Part shown: positions 1 through 12,338 of the stretch, piece by piece
How the letters are laid out: every line of letters starts with the position of its first letter
How positions within the stretch are numbered: position 1 is the first letter of the stretch
NCBI GenBank assembly: GCA_027924645.1
Contig: BSBN01000845.1
Coordinates: forward strand, 930,001 to 994,000
Direction: 5' to 3'
Source of the DNA: Cunninghamia lanceolata
Taxonomy: Eukaryota; Streptophyta; Pinopsida; Cupressales; Cupressaceae
Length of the DNA: 64,000 bases
The notes under the pieces: model-generated
Told to the model about the DNA's origin: nothing
Seen by the model: the letters and a program-made list of their open reading frames with translations, nothing else
Databases searched by the model: none
Position numbers and translations under genes: made by a program

Positions 1-356
1 TGCTTCCTATGTTTTGGGAGGTTTTGTGTGTCTTGCATGTGTGTTGCCCCATATATATAGAGACCTATGCCCTAAGGTAGTGCATCATGTATTATGGGAG
101 GTTTGTTTATTTTCCAGTACTTGCATTTGCATTCCATATATATGAGAAAAAGAAAAGATATCATTTCTGTCTTCCATGCATTAATGTGTCTTCTATGCAT
201 TGACTATATTCTCTATGTTCTATGTGACTGTAATTGTCTTCTATGTGATTGGCGTGTCTTCTCCATACTTGGTGTGTTTTTTGTGTTTGTGACCTTACTT
301 TAATTCATGTATTGGCCTTACATTTATACATACATTAAAGTGGGGGCTAAATGTAA
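1..356 (+). mobile_element. 3' internal end of a family-D gypsy-type element
   Basis: This stretch matches 63105-63461 closely, including the GTTGCCCCATAT blocks and the run of short words before the LTR. It ends in a polypurine tract at about 336-346 (AAAG then TGGGGG) just before the LTR start at 357. It is non-coding and is the tail of an element whose body lies left of the window. The small open frame at 94-303 falls in this untranslated tail and is not a gene. Confidence 0.85.
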
Positions 357-1593
357 TGTTAGAAAATGTCTCCTTGGGGGCTTTTCCCTCATAAGGTTTA
401 GATCCTAGGTTTTTAGCTTGCATTTAGACATCTTAGTTCATATTTTGGCATCCCGATAGAATGAGACCTAGGTTCCATGGAAAATTAGACCCAGGTGGAC
501 CCCTGAGCTGTACCCTGCCCAAAATAGGGGGGAGGACTTGGGTGCCCATGCCCTAGTCCTGCCCTATTTTGGGGTAGCCCTGATTTCTAGGTGTCGATTT
601 GTGACCATTATTTGTTCCTTTTGCCGACACGGTAAGTTTTGATTTTTAAAATCTTGGCATGAGTGCTTGTAGTTGCATATAAAAGCATGTTTAGGCATTC
701 ATTTGTAAACTAGATGATTACTAGCAAGCTATTGTGTTCTCAAGGTGATTCAAGGCTTTCATTGTGTTGCAAGAGCAGACTTGTGTGTTTTGTCTACTGA
801 TATTTGTAGATTTGAACATCAATTTCCTCATGGAATGAATAGCATCTTCCTCCCATGAGAGCTTCACTACAAGGTGACATTATATTGTGATTTCATCATT
901 GATTCCTTTAGTTTTTGCCTCTACCTCACAAGGGCATGCACTCTTTATCTAACAACAGTGTTTAGAGACTTAAGTGTCCTTCGAGGCTTGACTGAGGCAA
1001 GCCTCTAAACACCACAACCCCCAAACCAAGTCTTGCGGTTGTAGGTTACAGGTGTCATATTTGGGAAAAGTAGAGTTACAGGAAGGATTGGTAGGCATCA
1101 AGGATTCGAGATCTGAAGAAAAGCAAGACACATGAGCACTTCTAGGACTTGGGTGCTCACTCTAGCATCCTCTGCATCTGACTTTCAGGAAACAAAAGTT
1201 ACAGGGTTGATCAGTGTCGGAAGGAGGTCGGGATCCCATGAAGAAACTGGTACATTGGACTTGGATGCCTGCTTTAGTGCCCCTGACTATTCCACTTTGG
1301 AACCCTAAAAATAGGTACTCTATGATTTGGTATTTTACTCCTATCTGCAAGAGCTTTTTCTGTTATTCATCAATTTGTTCCTGTATTTGTATAATTAGGG
1401 TTTTAATGTTCAATTGGGCATAGGAGAAGGAAAATTGATAATTAAATTCCCTAATCCAAGTTTCTCTACATCTGTAAGTGACCTAGGGTATGATAGTGCT
1501 CATCACTCGACCCTAGATCCTTGAATGTATAGTGGAGAGGTGGATTTAAACATCTAAAATCTAGAGCATTAACAGATCCAATTTTCCCATAAA
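357..1593 (+). mobile_element. 3' LTR of family-D gypsy-type element (left copy)
   Basis: It starts TGTTAGAAAATG and aligns over its whole length with the LTRs at 58020-59242 (TGTCAGAAAATG start) and 63462-64000. The last bases of the family LTR (CCCCTAACA) are lost: after AATTTTCCC the sequence changes to Copia-A LTR at about 1593. The LTR is otherwise complete at about 1.24 kb. The ORFs at 1162-1350 (-) and 1214-1423 (+) are chance frames inside it. Confidence 0.88.
678..684 (+). promoter_or_regulatory. TATA box of family-D LTR
   Basis: TATAAAA sits at the same place as TATATAA at 58313 and 63785 in the other family copies, before the conserved GCATGT. This is the likely U3 promoter core. 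Confidence 0.55.
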
Positions 1594-2389
1594 GAAGAGG
1601 AACAATCCAACAAATTCCTCTAGATTGCCTGAAGAATGAATATCTTTGTCTGTGGATTGGAAGTTATTTAGAATTATGTCTAAAGATGTTATATTCTAAG
1701 TTTGAGCCTTCGGTATGAAGACTTGAGTGAGTTATGTTCACCAGAGTGAAAATTGTTTTTCCTGTATGTTTAATGGTAACAGGGAGAAAGTGTTATGCTC
1801 CGCATTCCTCTGCATTGAAGTATTTCTGTTTGTAGTTCTAGAGTTAAGTCTAAGATGATGTTAAGTGCCTTCAACTTCAATGGTTCATGATTTGGTGCTT
1901 TGCAAGCGATCTTTTCCTTATGACAGTAGTTGGTTGTGTTGTTTATGTGCTCTGGTTTGAAGAATCTTCTTGACAGAGTAGTTAGAAGTTGTGTGGTTAT
2001 TTCCTAATGATTTCAATGTGCTTGTGGATATCTCCTGATTGTGTTCCTACCCTTGGATTGGTCCACAAAGAGAAATTTGGATCGTGGATGAAGAATGTTC
2101 TTAGAAGGCTTAGTGTTCTCACCAATCTTGGTTGACCTGGTTGATTTCATTATTTTTGAAGATGTTTTGAAGATTGTGGAAGCATGTTGTGGTGTGAAGG
2201 ATTGCGTTTGAGTCCCATCTAAGGCATGGCATGATCAGCATACATCTTTAAATCTTTCCCTTAGAAAGTTTTTGTATTAGGTCCTGACCTATTTCTATGT
2301 ATGTTTTTGTAATGCCGACCTTGGAGATTGTTCCAGCGGTCGATGACTGTATTGCCAACTTTGATGTACATTCCAAGGTTGGTGACTTG

Positions 2390-2397
2390 TATAAATA
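2390..2397 (+). promoter_or_regulatory. TATA box of Copia-A 5' LTR
   Basis: TATAAATA lies after GGTGACTTG. The 3' LTR has the altered form CATAAAGA at the same site, and Copia-E keeps TATAAATA at 42690. Confidence 0.6.
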
Positions 2398-2526
2398 CTT
2401 GTAATTTATTTCCAAAAAAGTGTATGTGTGTGGAAAAATGAGTAGATAAGTGCGAAGAGGAAGAATATTGCACTTCAATCGAATTAAACTTAGGCATAGA
2501 GTAGATGCTGTCAAATCAGTTCAACA

Positions 2527-2598
2527 ATTCTTGGTAGTGAGCCACCCTTTGGTAGTGAGCCAATTCTTGGCAGTGAGTTGATCTTTGCAGTGAGCCTC
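2527..2598 (+). repeat. GCAGTGAGCC short tandem repeat in Copia-A 5' LTR
   Basis: Four degenerate copies of an ~18-bp unit built on GG(C/T)AGTGAGCC lie just before CTCTATTTTT. The 3' LTR has six copies at about 8446-8548. Confidence 0.75.
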
Positions 2599-2865
2599 TA
2601 TTTTTCGGTATTGATATAAATTATATATTTCTGTGGGCTAACACCCACTGTGGTTTTACCCTTTTTAGGGTTTTCCACGTAAGAATTTGGTGTCTACTGT
2701 GTTGAATGTGTGATTGTGAATTAAGTCTTTGGTTTCATGCTTTTATGGTTAAATATGATTATCAATACTTAAGTTGTTGATGGTTTGATATTCATATGAA
2801 GTCAAGTTTTTGTGACAACTGATTCACCCCCCCACACTCTCAGTTGTCCCATGTATTTCAACAAT

Positions 2866-2876
2866 TGGTATTAGAG
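2866..2876 (+). other. Primer binding site of Copia-A
   Basis: TGGTATTAGAG follows the LTR end by two bases. It is the copia site for initiator Met tRNA (TGGTATCAGAG) with one C-to-T change. Confidence 0.85.
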
Positions 2877-2920
2877 TAGGTTCATCAGATGAAATCCTAA
2901 CAGCTTGAGGAAGATCTAGG

Positions 2921-4906
2921 ATGTCTTTTAAAAATTAAGCTCCATAGTTTGATGGGACAAATTATGCTCTTTGGAAGGTATGAATGAAAATCCATCTCCT
3001 TTGTGTAGGTTATAAAGTATGGAAAGCTGTAGAATCAAAATATACCATGCCACAAAATGGTTTGTCAACTAAAAATGAAATCAAATAATATAAGTTGAAT
3101 ATAAAAGCTAGAGATGCCCTGTTAAGTGCTTTGTCTGACACTGAATTGATAAAAGTCATGGATCTAGAAACTGCAAATGAGGTTTGGTAAAAGTTGAAGA
3201 AACTATATGAAGGAGATGATTCTATAAAATAAGCCAAGCTATAGGGCTTGAAAGCAAAATATGAGAGTTTAAAGATGAATGAAGATGAAAACATCACAAC
3301 CTTCATGCAAAGGGTTGATGAAGTTGTCAATGGAATAAAAGGTATGGGAGGAACTAGTGGTGATAAGGAAGTTGTGATGAAAATTATTAGATCACTACCA
3401 AAGTCCTACAGTCACAAGGTAGCTGCAATTGAAGAAGTAATGACTGTGAAAACTATTGGCAGAGATCAATTGCTTGGTAAGCTTATAGCCTTTGAGATGA
3501 GAGGATTTGGTAATGCCCTGCTGAAAGTTGAGAGAACCTTTAAATCTAGTACTTCATAAAAGATGTATAAGGTGGAACCTGATGATGAATTTGATGAAAT
3601 TGAAGCTAACATTGTTGACAGATTGCAAAGAGGTTCCGGTAAGTTTAAAGGCAAACTACCTTTCAAATGTTTTTCATGTGGTAAAGTAGGTCATTATGCT
3701 TCTAGATGTCTTGAAAGAATTGAAAGGAATAGAAAATGATTTGAGAATAGGCCTAGAGCTCCAAAGAAATGCTACTATGTTAGAGATTTTGATGATGAAG
3801 GTGTGATTGATGATGAATTTGATGATGCTAGTACTAGTGCAAATGAATGCTTGTTTATTTCTATTAAATAAGAACATGTGTCTACTAATCCTACTGGTTG
3901 TGTGAAGGAAGAAAAACTAGTGGAAGAAAGTGCTTTGGTTGTTCAATTTGAGAAAGATAATGATGAATGGATTATTGATAATGGATGCTCACATCACATG
4001 ACTGATGACAAAAGTAGGTTTGTAAGTTTGGAAAAATATGATGGAGGACTGGTTAGGTTTGGAGATAATGTAGCTGGTAAGATTTGTGGAAAAGGATCTA
4101 TTTCATTTGATGGAAAGCATAATACTGATGATGTCCTATATTTGAAGGGTTTAAAGCATAATCTTTTGAGTGTTGGTCAAATGTGTGACAAAGGCTGTGA
4201 TCTAAGATTCTAAGACAATGGGTGTAAGATCATGGAAAGCTTCAGAACTATGATTGCTATCGGTAAGAAGACCAGAGGTAACATCTATCAATTAAGAGGA
4301 ACTAATGATTACTATTTATTAGCCCAAGCAGATGAGAGTTGGTTGTGGCATAGAAGGATGTGTCATGTAGACTTTGATAATCTAGTAAAGATAAGTTCAA
4401 GTCAGACTGTGAGAGATTTACAAAAACTTGTGAAACCCACCAATACCATTTGTAAGGAATGTCAGTTGGGGAAGCAGACAAGAACAAGTTTCAAGAGAAA
4501 AGAGCAATTTTCTATTGGTTTGTTGGATCTAGTTCATATAGATTTATGTGGTCCTACAAGGATAAGAAGTCTACAAGGTGATAGGTACTCCATGTTGCTT
4601 ATTGATGATTATTCTAGAATGACTTGGGTTACTTTTCTAAGATACAAATTAGAAGCCCTAGAGAAGTTCAAATCCTTCAAGGCAATGGTTGAAAATGAAA
4701 TAGAGTTGAAAATCAAATGCTTGAGTTCTGATAGAGGAGGTGAGTTCACATCAAATGAATTCAACATTTTTTATGAAGAGAAATAAATAAAGAGGCAATT
4801 ATCTATACCTAGGACTCCTCAGTAGAATGGAGTTGTGGAAAGAAATAATAGGATAGTTTAAGAGGCTTCTAGAACAATGATGAATGAAGGAGGTTTGCTT
4901 GAAGTT
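2921..4906 (+). pseudogene. Copia-A gag, protease and integrase (broken)
   Basis: This is the first part of the Ty1/copia polyprotein. One frame starts at ATG 2921 with the copia gag opening FDGTNYALW, then a UBN2-type gag, a CCHC knuckle CFSCGKVGHYASRC near 3668, and a protease. The protease has IIDNGCSHHMT where the family has DSG, so the active site is altered. The integrase zinc-binding part WLWHRRMCHV (about 4340) is followed by the catalytic core with D in VHIDLCGP, D in SSDRGGEF and E in NGVVER. In-frame stops occur at about 14 places (for example 2936, 2945, 3188, 3230, 3242, 3557, 4211, 4784, 4823). Most look like CAA, CAG or CGA turned to TAA, TAG or TGA. A one-base deletion near 4904 shifts the frame at the conserved W-K-E-A. 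There are no introns. Confidence 0.9.
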
Positions 4907-6984
4907 TTTGGAAAGAAGCTATACATATTGCTATCTACATTCAAAACAAGGTTTAAGTGAAAGAAAATGGTACTAAAACTCCCTATGAATTGTGGTATAG
5001 AAGAACTCCTACAATAAATTATTTCAAATTCTTTGGAAGCAATATCTATATCATAAGAGATGAAGATCTAGGGAAATTTGATGCAAGATGTGATGAAGGA
5101 ATCTTTCTTAGATACTCTACCAAGAGTAAGGCCTACCAATGCTACAACAAAAGGTTGAAGAAGATTGTTGAGAGTGTAAATGTGAAGGTGGATGAAGGCA
5201 AAGGAAGAACATCAAATCAGATTGGCTATGAATTAGATGAACCTGCTGCTATAACTTATGAAGAAAAAGTTGAACAAGAAGACAATCAAGATGAAGAAGA
5301 AAAGGCTCTAGAAATTGATGCTAAGACCCCCAAGTATGTGAGAATCAATCACTTTGAAGATCAAATTATTGGGGACAAAGACAAAGGAGTACTGACAAGG
5401 AAAAGAGCTACAAAAGAATAAGTGAATTACTGTTTGCTCTCTACAGTTGAACCAAAAACTGTGAATGAAGCCTGCAATGATGAAAATTGGATAAAGGCAA
5501 TGGAGGAAGAATTAATGCAGATAGAGAAGAATGAAACTTGGGAATTAGTTACCAGACTTGCCAACAAAAATATCATTGGAATGAAGTGGGTTTTCAGGAA
5601 TAATTTGAATGAAAATGGAGAAGTTGTAAAGAATAAAGCAAGGCTTGTATGCAAAGGATATTCTCAAATTGAAGGGATAGATTTTGAAAAGACTTTTGTT
5701 GCAGTAGCTCAAATTGAAGCAATCAAAATGTTTCTAACATTTGCAACTTACAAAGATTTCAAAGTGTATCAGATGGATGTGAAGTCTACATTTCTAAATG
5801 GTGAATTGGAAGAGGAAGCCTACATTGAGCAACCAGAAGGATTCCAATTATCAAATTCAGGTGATATGGTATGTAGGTTGAAGAAAGCATTGTATAGACT
5901 CAAGAAAGCTCCTAAATCCAAGTATGCAAGGTTGGATAAGTATTCATTACAATTAGGGTTCAATAAAGGTACTGCTGATAGTAATCTCTATTTCAAGATT
6001 AATGGTGATCAAGTTTTGATTGTTGAAGTCTTTGTCGATGATATCATCTTTGGAGGCAATGAAGGTATGTGAATGAAATTTGCTGGTGAAATGCAGAAAG
6101 AGTTTGGGATGTCTATGTTTGGTGAGATGCATTTCTTTCTGGGTCTGTAAATCAATCAATTAGATAAAGGAATCTTCATATCTCATTCTAAGTATGTGAA
6201 AGAGTTATTGAAGAAGTTTGGGATGGAAGACTCTAAACTAGTATGCACTCCCATGGTGACTGGCTACAAGTTGACCAAAATTGATGAATCACCTAAGACT
6301 GATCAGAAAGAGTACAGATCCATGATTAGAGGATTACTTTATCTAACTCAAACCAGACCTGATATTATGCATGCAGTTTGTCTTGTTGCAAGATTTCAAT
6401 CTGATCCAAGAGAATCACATGTGATGGAAATAAAGAGAATCTTGAGTTATTTAAACGGCACTCTGGATCATGGCTTATGGTATCCAAAGGATAATGATTT
6501 CACTCTTATTGCTTATACAGATGCTGATTGGACTGAAGATGTTGATGAAAAGACAATTACAAGTGGAGGTGCTTTGTTTTTGGGCAACAAATTAGTTTCA
6601 TGGTTGAGAAAGAAACAAGACTCAATCTCCTTATCAACAGAAGAAGTAGAATATATTCCAGTAGCATGTTGTTGTACTCAAATATTATGGATGAAACAAA
6701 CTTTGAGGGACATAAGAGTTGTATATGAAGATCCAGTTGCAATCTTCTGTGATAATACAAGTGCTATAAATATTTCAAAGAATCTAGTGATGCACTCAAG
6801 AACAAAACATATATCTCTAAGGTATCACTTCCTGAGAGAAAAGGTGACAGAGAATGAAGTAAAGTTGGAATATGTGTCCATAAAGGATCATATTGCAGAT
6901 ATCTTCACCAAGCCTCTGCCTAAGGATACTTTTGAGTATCTCAGAGAAAAGTTAGGGGTCATTACCCCTCCTACCCTAAACTAA
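4907..6984 (+). pseudogene. Copia-A integrase C-terminus, reverse transcriptase and RNase H (broken)
   Basis: The polyprotein continues after the frameshift near 4904. Landmarks in order are the integrase tail (TPYELWYRRTP), an acidic linker (about 5260-5330), reverse transcriptase from [23 protein letters not shown] and [15 protein letters not shown] to the catalytic motif FVDDIIFG (about 6031), then RNase H with DADW, STEEVEY, FCDNTSAI, HSRTKHISLRYHF and the terminal DIFTKPLP. The frame ends at TAA 6982. In-frame stops at 4951, 5419, 6070 and 6148 are the only breaks. The catalytic residues of reverse transcriptase and RNase H are visible and intact. Downstream lies a 300-bp untranslated tail and the polypurine tract. 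Confidence 0.92.
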
Positions 6985-7270
6985 GATGCATGAGAATGCA
7001 TCAATCCAGTGGTGTTCAAAGTGTCATTCTTTGATTTGGATTGGTGTTTTGAGAGCTACCTCTCAGGGGCAGTAGCTAGATGTGTTGGTAATAGCTTAGT
7101 TGAATCAGAGCAACAGAATGCAAGTATGTACCCTTTGCAATTGATGTCAAAGGGGAGAGAAATCATGTGAAAAAATTAGGGGGAGAAAGAATGCAGATGT
7201 GTAAAGAGAAAGGGGGAGAATCTTATCTTGATGGTCTTTTCAAATTTTCACATCATATGTTGCCATCAAT

Positions 7271-7285
7271 GACAAAGGGGGAGAT
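7271..7285 (+). other. Polypurine tract of Copia-A
   Basis: GACAAAGGGGGAGAT abuts the 3' LTR start (TGTCGCAAG). Several more purine runs (AGGGGGAGAAAG, AAAGGGGGAGAA) lie upstream at 7176-7220. Confidence 0.85.
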
Positions 7286-8810
7286 TGTCGCAAGTATGTG
7301 CCTAACTGGTGTTGTCATTGATGTCAACATATCTATGCTGTCATTGATGTCAATTGTGCCCTTATCTTGTTACTTTCTTGTAATGAGTTAGATGCTTTGT
7401 ACTTACCTATGTAATTGATTCTGATGCTGAGGATATTGAGAAAATTAGCTCCTCTGATAGAAACAGTAAGTTGCAATGGATATAGTGTATTTCCTACAGA
7501 AGAACAGTCCAATAGATTGCTCCACATTTCCTAAAGAATGAAAATCTTTGTCTGTGGATTGGAAGTTATTTAGAAGTCTATCTAAAGATGTCATATTCTA
7601 AGTTTGAACCTCCAGTATGAAGACTTGAGTCAGTTATGTTCACCAGAGTGAAAATTGCTTTCCATGTAGGTTTGGTGGTGACAGGGAGAAAGTGTTATGC
7701 TCTGTATTCCTCTGCATTGAAGTATTTATGTATGCAGTTCTAGAGTTAAGTATAAGATGATGTTAAGTGCCTTCAACTTCAATGGTTCATGATTTAGTGG
7801 TCCACAAGCGATCTTTTCCTTATGACATTAGTTGGTTGTGTTGTTTATGTGCTCCGGTTTGAAGAATATTCTTAACAGAGTGGTTAGAAGTTGTTCGGTT
7901 GTTTCCTGATGTTTTCAATGTGCTTGTGGATATCTCTTGATCAGGTTCCTACCCTTGGATTGGTCTGCAAAGAGAAAGTTGGATCGTGGATGAAGATTGT
8001 TCTTAGAAGACTTAGTGTTCTTACCAGTCTTGGTCGACTTGGTTAATTTCATTATTTGTGGAGATGTTTTGAAGATTGTGGAAGCATTTCGTGGCATGAA
8101 GGATTGCATTTGAGTCCTAGCTAAGCCATGGCATGATCAACATACATCTTTACATCTTTCCCTTAACAAATTTCTATATTAGGTCCTGACCTATTTCTAT
8201 GTATGTTTTTGTAATGCTGACCTTGGAGATTGTTCCAATGGTTGATGAATGTATTTCTAACCTTGATGTACATTCCAAGGTTGATGACTTGCATAAAGAC
8301 TTGTAATGTATGTGCAAAAAAGTGTGTGTTTGGAAAATGAGTAGATAAGTGCGAGAGAAGAAGAGTAGAGCAGATGAAGAATATTGTGCCTTAATGGAAC
8401 TGAACTCAGTCATAGAGTAGATGTTGTCAAATCAGTTCAATAATTCTTGGCAATGAGCCACCCTTTAGCAATGAGTCGATTCTTGACAGTGAGCCACCCC
8501 TTGGCAGTGAATCAATCTTTGCAGTGAGCATTTTGGGCAGTGAGCCTCTATTTTTTGGAATTGATATAACTTATATATTTCTATGGGCTAACACCAACCG
8601 TGGTTTTTCCCTTTTTATTGTTTTCCATGTAAAAATTTGGTGTCTACTATGTTGAATGTGTGATTGTGAATTAAGTCTTTAGTTTCATGCTTTTATGGTT
8701 AAATCTGATTATCAGTACTTAAGTTGTTGATGGTTTGATATTCATATGAAGTTAAGTTTTTGTGACAACTAATTCCCCCCCCCCTCTCAGTTATCATGTG
8801 TATTTCAACA
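7286..8810 (+). repeat. Copia-A 3' LTR
   Basis: The 1525-bp LTR runs from TGTCGCAAG to TTTCAACA. It opens with two GTCATTGATGTCAA words, and its end carries the ACAACT...CTCTCAGTT block typical of this lineage. It has six GCAGTGAGCC-type repeats at about 8446-8548 against four in the 5' LTR. By eye the two LTRs differ at roughly one base in ten, so the insertion is old. Confidence 0.9.
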
Positions 8811-9171
8811 TGGTTGTCTCCCTTAAAGTCATCGATGTTGATTATGGATAGTATATTGTGATCAATTTCTTAATTGATTGTTTACTTATTGTTTTGTCAG
8901 CATCTCAAGGTAGGGAATAAAGTATATTCATTGCTGTTGTCTTAGACTTTAGAATATTATATAGTAATAATATTTAATATCCATATTAATAATAATCTAG
9001 ATTATTATAATAATAACATTTAATATTTAATTATTTTATATTTATATTAATTTATAATATGGATTTTAAGGATTGATGTAATATTTAATATATTAATTCA
9101 TTCATATCTTTATTTTGAATGAATAGTACATAATCAATTAATATGGGGACATGATAGTCTCCTTCTTCCTT
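8811..9171. other. Unassigned AT-rich spacer
   Basis: No coding signal. Bases 8945-9125 are extremely AT-rich, with TTAATATTTAAT words and a perfect 20-bp palindrome at 8989-9008 centred on CTAG. It lies between the end of Copia-A and the truncation point of Copia-C, so it is either pre-insertion host DNA or the remains of an unrecognised element. Confidence 0.6.
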
Positions 9172-12100
9172 TATATAAAGATTACTATTTGTGGCACCTT
9201 CCTTGAAGCCCTGCTGAAGTAAGTACTTGTCCAATCTTGCATACTAAGCCCTAGGTTCTTGCTTGAGAACATACAAAGCCTTTTTTATTCTACATACCAT
9301 GTTTGGATCTTCTGATATCTGGAAATCATCTGGTTGTTCAATGTATACTTCTTCTAGGTCACCATTTAGAAATGTTGACTTTAAATCTATCTGATATACT
9401 TTAAAATTGTTATGAGTAGCCAGAGCAAGGAACATTCTGATTGCCTCCATTCTTGATACTAGAGCATAAGTCTCCTCAAAATCGATGCCTTCTACTTGAG
9501 TGTATCATTTCCATTCTAATCGTACTTTGTTCCTCACAACTTCACCTTCTTCATTTATTTTGTTCTAGAACACCCATTTTGTTCCTATAATATTCTTGTT
9601 TACTAGTCTGAGAACCAGTTCCCATGTTTGATTCTTCTCAATCTAATCCAATTCTTCTTCCATGGCTTTTATCCATCCATCATCCTTGCTGGCTTTAGTA
9701 AAGGTCTTAGGTTCTACTTTTGATAACAAACATAAGTTTGCTTGCTCATGTGTCTTTGAAAATATTCTCCTTGTCTGCACACCTTCATTCTTGTCTCCAA
9801 TGATCTGCTATGCTGAGTGATTCTTCCAAACATACTTTGCTGGAGTCTGCTATGCTGAGTGATTCTTTCCAAACAACTTCTTTGGTTCTTGTTCCTTTTC
9901 TTCTTTCACTTCTTCCTCTTCATCATCAATGCAAGGAAAAATATGAGATCTGGTATTTTTTGAATCTTGTGAGAACTGATACAAGTCTTCATGTACTTTG
10001 ACATCTGTGCTTTCAATCATCTTTCTCAACCTTTTGTTGTAGCATCTATAAGCCTTACTTCTGGTTGAGTAACCAAGAAAGATTTCTTCATCACATCTTT
10101 AATCAAACTTTTGTAGGTCTTCTTCATCTCTTTTGATATAGCATTTACTCCCAAAGATCTTGAAGTATCTAACAATGGGAGTTTTTCCATACCACAACTC
10201 ATAAGGTGTCTTTGTGTGGCTGACCCTTTACTGCACTCTGTTAGTTAGATAGACAGTAGTGTGAATTGCTTCCTTCTAGTATATATCAGGTAGATCTCCA
10301 TCTTTTAACATTGCCCTAGGCATTTCTTACACAGTCCTATTCTTTCTTTCAACTACCCAATTTTGCCAAGGGGTTCTAGGAGAAGACAAATGCCTCCTAA
10401 TACCATGATCTTGACAAAACTTTTCAAATTCATTTGAAGTAAAATCACCTCCTCTATCTGACCTTAAACATTTGATCTTAGTATCGATTTCATTTTCAAC
10501 CAAAGATTTGGAAACTTTAAATTTATCAAGGGCATCAGATTTTTCTCTTAAGAAAGTAACCCAAGTCATTCTAGAATAATCATCTATGAGCAACATAAAA
10601 TAACTTTCACCTTGTTGACTCTTTACTCTTGTAGGTCCACATAGGTTTATGTGAATCAAATCCAATGTCTTTGAAGAAGAGTACTCCTTGCTTTTAAAAC
10701 TTGTCTTTGTTTGCTTTCCCATTTTACATTACTTGCATACAGTGTTTGTAGGCTTGATTATCTTAGGTATATCTCTCACTGCATCAATATAGTTGATTCT
10801 TACCATATTATCAAATTTGTTATGTCCCATTCTTTTGTGACATAGCCAACACTCACTGGATTGAGTCAACATACATGTTCTTCTATTTGCCTCTTTCAAG
10901 TGATAAATATCACCACATGTCTTGATACCTTCTGCCACTAGCTTTCTGGATCCTGCCTTCCTGATTTCACAACCATTGGAATGAAAAGTAAGATTGCAAC
11001 CTTTCCTGCACCTCTAACTGACACTGAGAAGATTGTGCTGTAATCCTTTGACATAGAGAACATCCTTAGTCATATTCTTTCCATCAATAGTTTTGACACC
11101 TTTTCCACATTTTGAGTTGACTCATCACCCCCCAACTTGACAACACCACCATTCCACTTCTCAAGGCTGATAAACTTCTCTTTGTCACCAATCATATGAT
11201 TTGAACAACCAATATCAATAACCCAAGCTTTGGTTTCTTCTTTTGTATGGAAGGCAGTCCATACAACCATTGATCTTTCATTGTTTTGGATTGTTTGCAA
11301 GGTATCAGTTTTTCCACATTTTTCAACATCATCTTTTTTGTCACCAACACTCACGACCAAGAATAGTGTTTCATCATTTGAATCATCATGACCCTCATCT
11401 TAGGAAGAACAATTATCTTCTATGGAAAACAGATTGGACTTTTAAATTTACTATTTTTGTTGCTTCTCCTAGCTTCTTTAAGAGGACATTTAGAAGCAAA
11501 GTGACTAGCCTTTCCACAATTGAAACATTTAAATGGTAACTTACCTTTATACTTGCCAGAGCCTTTCTTCAGTGTTCTTACAAAATTTGCTTAACCATAA
11601 TTAGGACTTTCATCTTCATTAGCAATTTCTTCCTTTCCCTTTTTATTGACTTTTAAAGTAGTTTCTTTCTTTGGAACATCACTATCAAAATCTCTCATTT
11701 CAAAAGAAATAAGAATACCAAACAATTGGTCCAAAGTGTATGTATCCAAGTCTACAGTCTCCTCAATTGTAGATACCTTAGAACTTTAAGATTTGGGAAG
11801 AGATCTCAGAACCTTTTTCACAACCTCATCTTCTTTTACTTCTCCACCAAGGCTTGTGATACCATTGACCATTTCATTTACCTAGAGCATAAAACCAACA
11901 ATGTTTTCATCCTCTAACTTCTTTAGGCTTTCAAATTTAGTTTTGAATATATGTATCTTAGGTTGCTTTACTTTCTTATCTCCTTCATAAATAGTTTCAA
12001 GTTTATTCCAAACTTCTTGAGTAGAGCTACAACCCATCACCTTTGACAGTTTTGAATCAGTTAAACCACTCATTATAGAAAACTTTGCCTTGCCATTTCT

Positions 12101-12283
12101 ATCATACTTTTTGATTTCATCTGCATCTATGGGAATAGAAGCAGGGATAGTGTAACCTTTCTTGATAGAATCCCAAACAACACATCCTAGTGAATTGATG
12201 TAGCCTTCCATCCTTACCTTCCAAAAAGCATAATTTGTTCCATCGAACCTAGGTATCTTGTTGGATCCACCTTGTGCCATCAC
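9172..12283 (-). pseudogene. Copia-C gag-protease-integrase-partial reverse transcriptase (broken)
   Basis: Gag starts MMAQGGSN at 12283, with the copia word FDGTNYAFWKV and the knuckle CFNCGKASHFASKC near 11540. The protease reads WVIDIGCSNHM (about 11210), with DIG replacing DSG. The integrase has H and C pairs in CWLCHKRMGH and TVCK, then IHINLCGP (first catalytic Asp replaced by Asn), LRSDRGGDF and VVERKN. Reverse transcriptase runs from [10 protein letters not shown] through FKVYQIDLKSTFLNGDLEE to SNLYIK and is cut there. There are at least two frameshifts (between gag and protease, and between protease and integrase) and many stops, mostly TAG or TAA. Integrase and reverse transcriptase share one frame. 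Confidence 0.88.
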
Positions 12284-12323
12284 AGATCTTCCTCAAATAG
12301 TTAAGCTTCCCTCATAGGAACTT

Positions 12324-12336
12324 GGCTTTGAAACCA
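12324..12336 (-). other. Primer binding site of Copia-C
   Basis: Read on the minus strand it is TGGTTTCAAAGCC, two bases after the LTR end (TCTAACA). It is a degraded form of TGGTATCAGAGCC. Confidence 0.8.
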
Positions 12337-12338
12337 AT

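Larger units (their letters stand above)
1594..2863 (+). repeat. Copia-A 5' LTR, 5'-truncated
   Basis: It aligns with 7496-8810 of the 3' LTR (for example the shared word TCTTTGTCTGTGGATTGGAA). It ends TTTCAACA and is followed at once by a primer binding site. The first ~205 bp of the LTR are missing and family-D LTR stands in their place. It carries four GCAGTGAGCC-type repeats near 2527-2595. Confidence 0.88.
1594..8810 (+). mobile_element. Copia-A: Ty1/copia LTR retrotransposon, nearly full length, defective
   Basis: The order is LTR, primer binding site, gag, protease, integrase, reverse transcriptase, RNase H, polypurine tract, LTR, which is the Ty1/copia order (integrase before reverse transcriptase). 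The 3' LTR is complete (7286-8810). The 5' LTR lacks roughly its first 205 bp, so no target duplication can be checked. The coding region is one frame with a single frameshift but about 18 in-frame stops, so the copy is dead. Confidence 0.92.
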
